A stretch of DNA of 64,000 nt, taken from the NCBI GenBank assembly GCA_032209605.1, contig JASFXZ010000003.1:8744807-8808806 (forward strand), given 5' to 3'. Made by a program: the position numbers and the translations under genes. The notes beneath the pieces were generated by a model. That model saw only the letters and a program-made list of their open reading frames with translations. It did not search any database and was not told the origin of the DNA. Each line of letters begins with the position of its first letter. The stretch's first letter is position 1. Shown one piece after another: positions 26,916 to 38,600 of this stretch. The DNA comes from Mactromeris polynyma (lineage: Eukaryota > Mollusca > Bivalvia > Venerida > Mactridae).

Positions 26916-27461
26916 AAAGGAATTGCAATCACCAAACCAAATGAACAGTACATGTTTAAGACAATCCCCGCTGTTCAACTCCAAAACATAACATAACAGA
27001 CCACTTCATTGTGAATATTAACTAATTCAACTATTCGTAACTCAGATTTCGTTAAATAAACGTTTGTTTTCTTTACTAACACATTTGATTTGCGAAACAC
27101 GCCACCTTATTTTCCATTATTTTTACTTATAGACCATCGTAGTAAGTATTTTGGCCATGTAAAATTCTACCCATGTTTCATGTTAAAAAAAAGAACAAAC
27201 AAAGTGTTGATAAAAACAAAAAACAAAATTTTGTATCTACTAGCTATCGTTTACTTTTTTTATTCCTCCAGTATTGAAGATCAAAACATATATACATATA
27301 TTTCATACAACGCCTTAGGTATAACTCAGTTAAGATAAGTCGATAGTAAACACGACCATACCCACTTTCCAATATATGTAAAGCAGCTTATGGTCATTAT
27401 CATGACTATTATCTTCAGGATTAGTATTAAATGTTTATGAAATATCGCTCAAAGTAGACAA

Positions 27462-27540
27462 TAGCGATAGCTCAATTGGTAGTGCTTCTGACTAGTAATT
27501 TAGACCAATAGATAGGGTGTGAGTTCGAGACACATTCCTG
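27462..27540 (+). repeat. tRNA-derived SINE-like element
   Basis: A-box gatagctcaattggtagtgc and B-box gagttcgagac in tRNA spacing, but the anticodon arm and acceptor stem do not pair. Confidence 0.4.
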
Positions 27541-27999
27541 CCTTCCCCTTTTTTATGGACAATATGAATTTTATCCCTTACTCAGTGCTCGTCAATTACT
27601 TGTTGTTTGTCGGGTCTGTCTGTTTATTTTTTATATTTTTTTGGTTATCGTCTAATTGATTTGTCGTTAAATCAAACGTGTTTAATGATTGCTATAGCGT
27701 CGTCGCTAAAATGTTCATTTGAACCCCTTACGTTTTTCGAAGTAGCCATATCAACTTTGTTCCATATACTGTGAGTGTGTAGCGATAAATGTACATGTAA
27801 ATGTACTGCACGATGATATTGTGCACTTTAAAAATCATGAAACCATGTCGTTATTATTGAATAGCTTATAAATACACAATCACGCTATACAATGTTTTAA
27901 TTAATGATATTCGAGCGAACATTTATTAGTATAAGTCATGTAAGTACAACTGTAGATGCTAACGAAATATATAATATTGTAATGATAAAAACAACTACC

Positions 28000-28084
28000 T
28001 CCCGATGGTCTCGAACTCGGACCCAAAACTAAAAAGCTTAATTAGCATTGTAAGGACTCGCTACCATCTGAGCTATCACGGCTG
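28000..28084 (-). repeat. tRNA-derived SINE-like element
   Basis: Minus strand: gccgtgatagctcagatggt with B-box gagttcgagacc. The T arm pairs (ggtc/gacc) but the acceptor stem does not close, so it is not called as a tRNA gene. Confidence 0.4.
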
Positions 28085-28212
28085 TTAGTTTAACGAAATC
28101 AATATCACAATAAATAGTTTTGCTTGTTATTTGATTTACCTATTTTGATCAATAAAGGTGGTCAAACCATGTAAACATTGCATGACGTCACTCTCAACTT
28201 ATCGTGGTATAC

Positions 28213-28593
28213 TTATAGTACAACATATTCGTATATGTTTCTAGTTGTGGTCGGATTCACTGATGCCGTATCAATACCACTGGTTACAACCCTGAAGTAG
28301 GTTCCACGTAACTTGGTACACGCCTCATGTATGCTTATTGTAGTAGTTAACGCATCAGAACACGTGATACCTAGATGGCAATAGCTATCACTTTCATCGA
28401 TTGTTTCTGGTCCAATTGTAAATATACGATTGTCTCCCTTTGATAATCGGTCATTAAACACAACCACTTTACATTTAGCAGCGTTGTAAAAATATCTCCA
28501 TTTCCGAGAATAGTTCCAACAAATCTCCAACATTCTGTCCATGCCTGATTTTGAGAATGAAACCAACGCCATGTCATCTGCGACTAGATTTTT
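28213..28593 (-). pseudogene. Non-LTR retrotransposon reverse transcriptase fragment
   Basis: The open frame begins LVADDMALVSFS, where ADD is the catalytic core of a reverse transcriptase. It continues with KWRYFYNAAKCKVVVFN and a YCHLGI segment, both typical of the region after the active site in LINE-type enzymes. About 125 residues remain, with no upstream palm/finger motifs, endonuclease or full C-terminus. The 5' side is cut by a dispersed repeat also seen at 24995-25095. This is a dead 3' piece of a LINE; the clade is not assigned. Confidence 0.75.
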
Positions 28594-31500
28594 TTAACTT
28601 TTGAAAATGATCTTTAATTGGTCACCTGGCACATTCTTATCGGCTGAATTGGCAAATGTTGTTATGTTGAATAAAATCATTGTTGGTGATTTTTGACATT
28701 TTCAGTATGTTTTTGCTATCAAACTGCCGAGTACCTCCCCGCATGAGGGCGCTAAACATAGATCCGTATTGGAACGGCCTGATACTAAAACCGTGATTTA
28801 TACGTATCAATATATATATGTATAATAATACATTCTACTATATAGTGAAATCTCTCTTATGCGACCCTTTCTTGAGCAGAAACCTTTCTGTAACGACATT
28901 ACAGACATGTCACGTGGTAAGCGTTTACAATCAGTTTAACCTCTCTAGGGTAACAACCTTTTAACAGCAGCCAAAATAAGCGTCTTCCAAAGGATGCTGT
29001 TCTACAGAGGTTAAACTGTATATGTTTTTTTCTTTTCTTAAGCATTTTTTGAATAATTAGCAAAAGTGTTGGTTATTTTAAGTACATGTATTCAGTTCGG
29101 TCATGAATTTTGTGATTTCAGATTAATGACTCGTTTATAGATTAGCTAAATCGTCGTGTTTATCTTTATATTGAGTTTTGTGTTATTGAAACATTACCCA
29201 TACAATAGTTTACGTCGGATTTAATGTATAATTATCACATTCTTGAACAAGAAATCGAACTATAAAAATCTATGTTTGGAGAGGTAATATTAACTTAACA
29301 ACTTGCCGCATAGCAACGTTTTAAAATGAGGCCATTTGCAATATGTTAATGTTTCTGTGTTGCTTCCCTATTGAATTTGAAAATAAATCTATATTTAGAA
29401 TTTCCGATACAGGTGCATGTAATTTACAAGCATTATTATAAATAGATCAGTAAGTTCCCAACAATATTGTGAAATTGACAAGCATTGTTTTTAATATATG
29501 TTGGATGAGTCAATACAAAGTTGAAGGTGTGCGAGGTTTCTTTATATTAAATATGCACCAATATAAACCGAAAATATATTTCTATTCCATCTTTAGTAAG
29601 TATAATGCAATGCTGAGCTATGTTTCTTAAAAATCTTGCCCCTTTCACTAGTTCGCTGGTCCCTTTTCACCAGTTAGCTGGGCAAATTGAAAACGCTGTC
29701 TTGTCTGTTTGCATTAAATGTACGCGTCCAACCTTTTGCACGAAAATCACATTCTCGTTTAGGCACTTACATATATATTGTGTTTGATTTGGTTCAATGT
29801 CAAAATAGACTCTACCAATTCTGCACGTGAAAACACGTCTGCGCGTGTTATTAAATAAATTAGTCGTTTGATAATGACAATAAAATGATTTGATAAAAAA
29901 TTAGACACTGATCTAAAATTGAAATGTTAGAATTCTGCAAGACATGTTGACATGAATTTAATGGACAAAGATGTATTTGCGTTACCTAGGAAACCGCTGT
30001 GAAAGGTTCGTGTTTTGTCTTTAAATATGTGTGCAAAAATGGGGCGGTAGAATATTGATGTCTTATTTCTAGAATTTTGCCATTAATATTTTTGTGACCG
30101 ACAACTGTTTAAACTTGGCGAAGTATTTTTCATAACCCTGTTCTTTAATATTTCACATTCATATTCGCAGTATAAAGACGTATTTATAATTTGTATATAT
30201 TTCCGACATAATTCGAGTTCTCTCCCTTGCAAAGGATTGCGATCATTTCAATTTCTACAAAATACCGGTGGTGACTTTTTAATTCACCATAAAACAATCA
30301 AAAACTCATTTGTCGTGAAATCATCGGTGCATAGAATCACCGGAAAGCACCGAAAACCGGATAGCACCGGAAACCCGGAAAGCACCGGATAGCAATAATA
30401 TTGTATAACAGTGGTGATATTCATTATAAATCATCAACTTCATAATTTTTCAGTTGATGATTTCAAACCAAATTGTGTATTAGTGAAACCCAGAAAGTCA
30501 TGATTTTATGACTTCACGTTTTTTGTCCTCCGTGTTTTTCAGTGTTTATTTTACGCTGATGTTTTACCGAGATATTTTATGGTTTTCATTAGCGAAATTT
30601 ATGTTTTTATTTCTGAATGAAATTAGAATGCTGATAAAAGTGTAATGTTCATTTCGTGGTAATAAACGGTTATCTTTAGGAGAATTACTTTGACAGACGA
30701 GGCCATATGATATAAAGTAAAATGATTTTATCTTTAAATATTACATGTAAAGAAAGTAAGCAATTATCGTAATAGTTGTAATGCATTGAAATTTTCCATT
30801 AAACGAAAAAAAAAATCATATTATGTTTTGCATGATGTAAATTGGTCATCATATTTAAAATGAAGTTAGTTTGATTATTAATCAGATCAAAGTTCGGGAG
30901 AAAAGCTATATAGATACACGAAAACACGATGTTATTGCTTTTGAAATCAATGAATCAACATTGTATCGTCTCAGACTTTGATTCGAGTTCGCAACATATC
31001 AGAATTAAATGATGTGACTCAATCTGTGTATAAATATGGTAAAAAATATGTCACCTGTGTATACTGAACAGACATAGTACCAATATACACATACTGTCCA
31101 AATTAAGACTACCAATAGGTCTGGAGAAAGTCAGACTTTGATGCATGCTGGTCTGATAATCGAGTTAAATATGAAATTGAAATTAAAACTGGACTGTACC
31201 TTGAATAAGTATAATTATAAACTTTATGTTTTGAATGTAACTCATTAAGCTATACACATAGAATCATATTTAAACTTATCTCACAAGAGACCTTCAAACA
31301 TGCATAAATTATTACAAAAAAAATACAAAGAATGAGCATTATCAGCATTACTATAGCAACACATCAAGTAGCACATTTTCAAATATGCAGTTACACTATA
31401 TATGAGCAGATCTTCCATACATAGTACATAGTTTTGAAAATGTTCACATATTTGTAAAAGTAAGGTCTTATTAATAAGATGGTCTTAAGTTCGAGGTGGT

Positions 31501-32011
31501 CTTTAAGTGAGGTCTTACTGTACTGTCATACTCGGCTAACTCCAAAAAAATGCAAATGATTTGCATGCTACGTGATTGTACGAACGTAGCCAAGTTGCAT
31601 GCAGATTGCAATTTAGAGAAATACAATACATTGTCATTGCGTGAACAGAGTTCATTTTCTTGCTCATGAAACAGCATTTCCCCCTGTTCATTTGGTGCTA
31701 AAAGCTATTAAGTAAATTTTTAACACACATTAGAGTTATTTAAGTATGAATTTCACACTCTGTGTAAATTACACGGTATACTTAGATGATGAAGACGTAT
31801 GCTTGCTTGTAATAATGGTACTAGGGTATACAGTACATTTCCTTCTGTAATTTTGCTAAATAAGTCAATAATAGCACATTAAGCCAATTGAACTAGAACA
31901 CAAATCTCTTAGAGCGAAATTCAAAATCCGACAAATAGTTATACTTAGATAAATACAGAATTATTGCATTGTACTCTCTGAATTTAGCCAGAAAACGAAA
32001 TGAAACCTACA
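28594..32011. other. Intergenic DNA with scattered MITE ends
   Basis: Holds the family D terminus at 28937-29022, short accgga(a)agc repeats at 30345-30400, and a pogo-like MITE split over about 31098-31175 and 31463-31519. No gene recognised. Confidence 0.5.
28937..29022 (-). mobile_element. Family D MITE terminus
   Basis: tttaacctctctagggtaac to ctacagaggttaaactgta, matching 51984-52073 closely and 22564-22632 partly. Confidence 0.55.
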
Positions 32012-33848
32012 GTGACCGTCAATGATGAATGTATTGTGTAAGGATTGACTGTTAATGATGAATGTATTGTGTAAGGAGTGACTGTTAATGATGAATGTAT
32101 TGTGTAGGGAGTGACTGTTAATGATGAATGTATTGTGTAGGGAGTGACCGTCAATGATGAATGTATTGTGTAAGGAGTGACTGTTAATGATGAATGTATT
32201 GTGTAGGGAGTGACTGTTAGTGATGAATGTATTGTGTGGGGAGTGACTGTTAATGATGAATGTATTGTGTGGGGAGTGACTGTTAGTGATGAATGTATTG
32301 TGTGGGGACTGACTGTTAATGATAAATGTATTGTGTGGGGAGTGACTGTTACTGATGAATGTATTGTGTGGGGAGTGACTGTTAATGATGAATGTATTGT
32401 GTGGGGAGTGACTGTTAATGATGAATGTATTGTGTAAAGAGTGACTGTTAATGATGAATGTATTGTGTAAGGAGTGACCGTCAATGATGAATGTATTGTG
32501 TAAGGAGTGACTGTTAATGATGAATGTATTGTGTAAGGAGTGACTGTTAATGATGAATATATTGTGTAGGGAGTGACTGTTAATGATGAATGTATTGTGT
32601 AGGGAGTGACTGTTAATGATGAATATATTGTGTAGGAAGTGACCGTGAAGGATGAATATATTGTGTAAGGAGTGACTGTTAATGATGAATATATTGAGTA
32701 AGGAGTGACTGTTAATGATGAATGTATTGTGTAGGGAGTGACTGTTAATGATGAATGTATTGTGTAGGGAGTGACTGTTAATGATGAATATATTGTGTAG
32801 GGAGTGACTGTTAATGATGAATATAATGTGTAGGGAGTGACCGTGAAGGATGAATATATTGTGTAAGGAGTGACTGTTAATGATGAATATATTGAGTAAG
32901 GAGTGACTGTTAATGATGAATGTATTGTGTAGGGAGTGACTGTTAATGATGAATATATTGTGTAGGGAGTGACTGTTAATGATGAATGTATTGTGTAGGG
33001 AGTGACTGTTAATGATGAATATATTGTGTAAGGAGTGACTGTTAATGATGAATGTACTGTGTAGGGAGTGACCGTGAAGGATGAATATATTGTGTAAGGA
33101 TTGACTGTTAATGATGAATATATTGAGTAAGGAGTGACTGTTAATGATGAATGTATTGTGTAGGGAGTGACTGTGAATAATGAATGTATTGTGTAAGGAG
33201 TGACTGTTAATGATGAATGTATTGTGTAGGGAGTGACTGTGAATAATGAATATATTGAGTAAGGAGTGACTGTTAATGATGAATGTATTGTGTAAGGAGT
33301 GACTGTTAATGATGAATATATTGTGTAAGGAGTGACTGTTAATGATGAATATATTGTGTAAGGAGTGACTGTTAATGATGAATGTATTGTGTAAGGAGTG
33401 ACTGTTAATGATGAATGTATTGAGTAAGGAGTGACTGTTAATGATGAATGTATTGAGTAAGGAGTGACTGTTAATGATGAATGTATTGTGTAGGGAGTGA
33501 CTGTGAATAATGAATGTATTGTGTAAGGAGTGACTGTTAATGATGAATGTATTGTGTGGGGAGTGACTGTTAATGATGAATGTATTGTGTGGGGACTGAC
33601 TGTTAATGATAAATGTATTGTGTGGGGAGTGACTGTTAAGGATGATTATATTGTGTAAGTGAGTTACCGTGAATGATGAATATATTGTGTAAGGGAGTGA
33701 CCGTGAATGATGAATATATTGTGTAAGGGAGTGACCGTGAATGATGAATATATTGTGTAAGGGAGTGACCGTGAATGATGAATATATTGTGTAAGGGAGT
33801 GACCGTGAATGATGAATATATTGTGTAGGGAGTGACCGTGAATGTTGA
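32012..33848. repeat. 33-bp satellite array, about 55 units
   Basis: Unit gtgactgttaatgatgaatg plus tattgtgtaagga, with variants agga/ggga, gtgg, tgaccgtgaagg and tatattg. The last few units near 33660-33840 are 34 bp with gtgaccgtgaatg, a different homogenised block. As 33 is a multiple of three, frames run open on both strands without being genes. It abuts a pogo-like MITE on the right. Confidence 0.95.
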
Positions 33849-34013
33849 GTGAATCCTCAATAATAAGACCGTCCTTTGTTCACAAGTAAATCGCAGTTTA
33901 GAGGTATGTTAGTGGAGTTAAACTATGGAACGACATTTTGAAAGCTAGGTCACAAAAGTACGGTCTTATTAATGAGATGGTTCTATTTATTTCAGATTTA
34001 ACAGGTTTAACTG
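33848..34013 (+). mobile_element. Pogo/Tigger-like MITE abutting the 33-bp array
   Basis: gtgaatcctcaataataaga at the left, interior acggtcttattaatgagatgg, right end acaggtttaactg before TA. Confidence 0.55.
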
Positions 34014-35036
34014 TATTAAATTATACAGGAAACTGCTACATTGAACTATCAATTTCTTGCTACAAGTCGAAGGAAATATTATAACCTTTGAATTGTTCAG
34101 CGGTTTTTACTTCCTTTAAAAGAGCATTGATAGCCACTGACGCATTCAAAACACAATTCGGTTAATTGAACTGTTTAATCACACCATGGACTATAAATCA
34201 CAATTGTGAATTATTCATTCCGGAAAATGAGTTTCTGCTAAAAACCAGATACAACAGGCACATCGCCAGTGTTTTCTCGCGGTTGATTTAACCTAAGTTT
34301 GCTATACCTTTGATTTATTGACTCGATGATATTTGTTTTGAATACGGGTAATGCTGTCACCCGGATGATCTGGGTTAGATAACCGGGTTGGGCAGATTAT
34401 GTTCTTCCATGACATTGGCTACGGTCATGTCCTCCACGTGTGGAGCTGTTGTCAGTTGCTTGCAGAAGAGCAAGTTAATTCTGATTGATATTTAATTCCA
34501 GGAAAACTGGGTAGTCAAAATGGTCGCCGTATATGACTGAAATGTTTTTGAAAAACGGTCTAAAATCTGATGAAAACAAAATCAACCGGGATGATATACA
34601 TATACAATGCAACCTCTACAGAACAACATCAGTTTTTTGTAACGTTTTATTGCATGGAAAACACATTAAGTACATATATAAATGTAATAAAATGAATGTC
34701 ACATTAAGTCTCTTAAGTATTATTGTGTCTTGTAACACCTGTTCATGCGTACGTTAATATATTCTATTTTTACAAGAAGTTAATATTTGAATAAGTTGAT
34801 CTGAAAAAATCAATATCAATAATACCGAACAACACCAGTTGGCCGACACAATGTTGGTTGTTGGGAGGTTGTTGTCCTCGAGTGGCCTGATAAGTGATAG
34901 TAAATTGTTACTGCAGGAAAGTTTTATAATATTCTTGAAGATATACTGTTGCTGCTTTAGAGATACTGCACTGTAGTTCATGGTCATATGCGTCAGGGAT
35001 ATTATAGTAGCAGCAGAGCAGTCCTTTAGTTGTGGA
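34014..35036. other. RLR 3' flank
   Basis: AT-rich, with a family D segment at about 34850-34970 (gttgggaggttgttgtcctc, atagtaaattgttactgcag). Contains the candidate RLR poly(A) signal. Confidence 0.45.
34646..34651 (-). terminator. Candidate polyadenylation signal of the RLR gene
   Basis: AATAAA on the minus strand (tttatt on plus), about 390 nt after the stop codon. It is the nearest canonical signal I see downstream of the stop. The intervening 3' UTR would include part of a dispersed MITE. Confidence 0.35.
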
Positions 35037-35686
35037 TTAAATCGTTGTTTGCATGACAGCCAGGTCTTCCTCTGTGATAGCTCGAACTTCAAACGGGGCT
35101 TCGTCCCATTTCGTCAGTATTTTTGTCTTGCTTTCAACGGTGTTCAGAACCGCCAGAAGTTTGTACGACAAAAATGGTAGCCGAATATCTTTGTACGTAG
35201 ACACGATTCCAAGCTCGTGAGTACAATTTCTCTCCACATCATCTCTCGTTTCTCGGCATTTACCGAACATTTTGCCTACGCAAGTGATTTCTGAACTAAA
35301 TTTGCGTGGTTTCTTGGAAAATGGCTCGATGCGTATTTTTTCCCAAACGCTCGGGTCAATGGCCACATGGTGTTGATTTGCAATGGACCGAATCGTGCTG
35401 CAATCCACTTGAAAAACTCCACATAATTTACAAACCATCTTGAACTCCGAGTTCTCTAACCTTGGTCTTTTTGGCTGTCTGCTTTCGGTTTTACGTTTAT
35501 GTTCTTCGTCTACTAGGTTGGTTTGTACTCGTTTTGCTTTCCCTAGCATTTCATCGTGGTTCATTTCTAGTATTTTCTTGACTGCTTTATCCATGAACAC
35601 GCCCCTCTTAACATTTTTATTGTGCTTTATGCAGTCGTTTGCATTTGCAAGGACAATATGCTGTCCTCCCATCTTACGTATTCTAC
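35037..35686 (-). CDS. RLR coding exon 12 (motif VI end, pincer, C-terminal regulatory domain)
   Basis: 650 nt ending at a TAA-type stop. After GRIRK come pincer helices, a basic linker (KRK...PKRPR, residues about 635-647) and the RNA-end-sensing C-terminal domain. A CKLC pair (657, 660) and Cys715/Cys726 are the likely zinc ligands. [18 protein letters not shown] follows the fourth cysteine as in other RLR C-terminal domains. The spacing of the second Cys pair is ten residues, longer than the four of RIG-I. Confidence 0.93.
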
Positions 35687-38600
35687 CTACAAAACGAAAT
35701 GAAACATTATAACCCACCTGTCTTCAGTATTACTGACTGACCATTTTTAAAATAATCACATTTAACAGCATTGAAACGGGGTATTAAAATAAATAAAGGA
35801 TAAAGAAGTCAAGCTGGAATGCCACATACAAAGACCCAGAATCATGAATATGCACACATAAACATGTAAAATGGAACAAAACAACTCGAGATACAAATAT
35901 ATCGAGTACGAAAACACCTAGATTAGATATCTGAGTGTTTAACTCTATCAGTTTTACTTTTATATCATTATCCAAACAGGCATATCTCTTTATAATGTGA
36001 TACCGGTGACGTATGGTAAGTAGACATGGTATGCTCCGTGATAGTAAAATTCAAATCCCCAGGAGTAAACGAAGCATGCACCTCGATTGAGAATCCTACG
36101 ACATTGAACCAATCCTGGTTAACTATTTGATTTAAAATGTCGCTTTTATCAATAGTGCCGTAACTAACAGTGCGGATACCTAATCACTGCGCTGTAAATT
36201 AAAGCCACCTGTCCTTTGATTATTATGTCCCTCCCCACCACTTAACGTTGAATTTGGCTCCACCTCTCCAAATGTAGCACTAACAACTATGATACAATGC
36301 ATCAAGGTTTTACCCATATACTCAAAGATTAGCACATGTAGGCAATATACATACCCCTCAATACGATGTCGGTGTATTATGATATGATTTGCTTATAATC
36401 GTTGTACGTAAATCACAAATCTTAAAAAAACTTGATGTAAGGCAAATCAATTCATATTTTATGTTTTAAGTAATTTTCGTGCAAGAGGAATTACAAGAAA
36501 ACCTTGTTCATCAATTTTGTGTTTTATTTGTATCACGGTTGGAGATCTGATATCTTAACAAACTTGCGAGTATTCGTTGTGTTTGAATTGTTTATTTTAA
36601 ACAAAATTACCAGCCGTCTGTCTCGTAGAAATCTCGTTCCCGACGTAGATGTAATTGATAACAATGCTGCAGTCAGCTACATCAAGGCCCTCTTCTAAAA
36701 TGTTAGTTGCAACCAAACCAGTGAATTCACCACTATTGAAGTGCTTCACAGTTCTCTCTTGTTCCACTCTGCTAGTTCCTGGTAAATAAACACACATATA
36801 TATATATTACATTATAATAAGACTTATGTGATAGACCTTCATAATTGATCCCAAAAAATATCCAAGTTGAGCAGGTATTGCCACATACAAATCGTACAGC
36901 CACCACAAAAGTAAACAGTCACAAAGACAAAAAGGACACAATATACAACCATAAATGATGGGTGAAAAAAGGAGCACCATCTTGGAACGGACCGTGGCAG
37001 ATTGAATTACAGGAATAATGGGCTAAACAAAAAATACTGAATGTGTGACGAGAAAGTTTGACACGTTTTCCCCCCAAAATAGGTCTTCCCAACACATATT
37101 TCCTCTGACACGAATACTTGTTGTTTTACCTCCAATTTCTGAAGAAGACGTAGAGCCTGTGAAAGCTGCACAATTCACTCCTCCCTCTTTTAGTAGATTG
37201 GTTAGCATCTCCGCCATTTCTCTTGTCTTCACCAGGACTATAAATCTATTTTCCTTGCTAGTCTCCTCTCGAATGTTCGTCAATAAGTGATGAATCTTTT
37301 TGCCGTCACTAGGCTGTGTTGTCTCTTTTTGGTTTTCAATATCTGACTCTAGCCCTGTAGGAAACCAAATCAAAGACATGTTTAAACATTGTAAAGACTG
37401 CAAGTTTAAAATCAGGGGAGTCGATCATTGTATTCATTTATTTGCATCAAATTCAATGAGAAAGTATTTATTGATTACCATCATAAAAATAAATGAAGAA
37501 GTTATATTTCGGCCGCGGAAAGAGTTAGAAAAGCGTTAGACTCATTGTACTGTATATACATATACTATATAAGGGATTAAGGGAGAGAACTCTAGAAGAG
37601 ATAAAGGGAGAGAACTCGTGACAATTGCCTGTGGTGTCCTAAGAAACTTGTCATATTTTCCATAATTAGTTGAATAATTGTACTGTGAAATTCCATGTAT
37701 AAAATTGTACACAAAAACTACCTTCGGCTACATTTGCGAGCTGAAACTCAAAACTGCCTTCTGATGCAGCAGTATATCTTCCAAGGTTTTGACCTTTAAG
37801 CTTCCGTCGCAATGACTGCAGAGCATAGGTTCTCGTGAGCTCATCATTGACACCAAGCACTTCACAATAGATCTGTAAAATTGATTAAATTTGTTCTGTT
37901 TATAGAAGCCGAGCCGCAATCGTCTGCTTTGAAAATGTAATTTTGGCGCAAGTATTCTCGTCTCAAGCTGCGCGTCTGTGATATATAATATGTTCACGTC
38001 AGTTTTTTGGCGAAAGAAATATAGGCAAATAAATAATTACTATAAAAATCCATTTGTTGAAAAACTTTGGTCTGCAGTTTTGCCGGTCGTATTAATTATG
38101 ACCAAACTGAGAAACCGATCGCAGTGATCAGTAATAGTAATTTGTTTTGGAAAAAAATGGTTTCAATTTCAAATGATCAGACTTTCTGCCTGCCATCTTT
38201 GCATTTAGTATCACCAGAAGGTTCATCGTTTGTTTCCTTCGTCAAGGTTTAACGCCGCTCCTTGCTCAACCCTTAGCAACGGACGACATTCCAGTATGAA
38301 GTAAAACGAATCTCTAACTACTTAAAGCGGCATGACTTGTTCGCTATTCGTCTTTATTGGCTATAATAATTATATGTTTTTTTTCAAATCACCCAAATTG
38401 AATTTCATTTCACAAAATACATACTGTTTAAGCATGATACGGACCTGTTTCTGAACCAAACAAATAGGCGATTTTATACATTTCATAACTTATGCTAAGA
38501 GTTCTTCAGAACAATTTCTTCTGGAAGGCAGTTCTGAATAAAAAGTCTCATTTCTTGAAATTTACGTCAAATTCATAAAACTAGAGAATTTTTTTTTCTT

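Noticed and set aside
28000..28084. Functional tRNA gene
   Set aside because: D and T arms look reasonable, but the acceptor strands do not pair.
12762..33848. CRISPR-like arrays
   Set aside because: Repeats are contiguous with no unique spacers, and the sequence is eukaryotic.
31984..33860. Open frames with 11-residue repeats across the 33-bp array
   Set aside because: Same artefact of a period divisible by three; stops and 34-bp units interrupt it and no start or splice context supports it.
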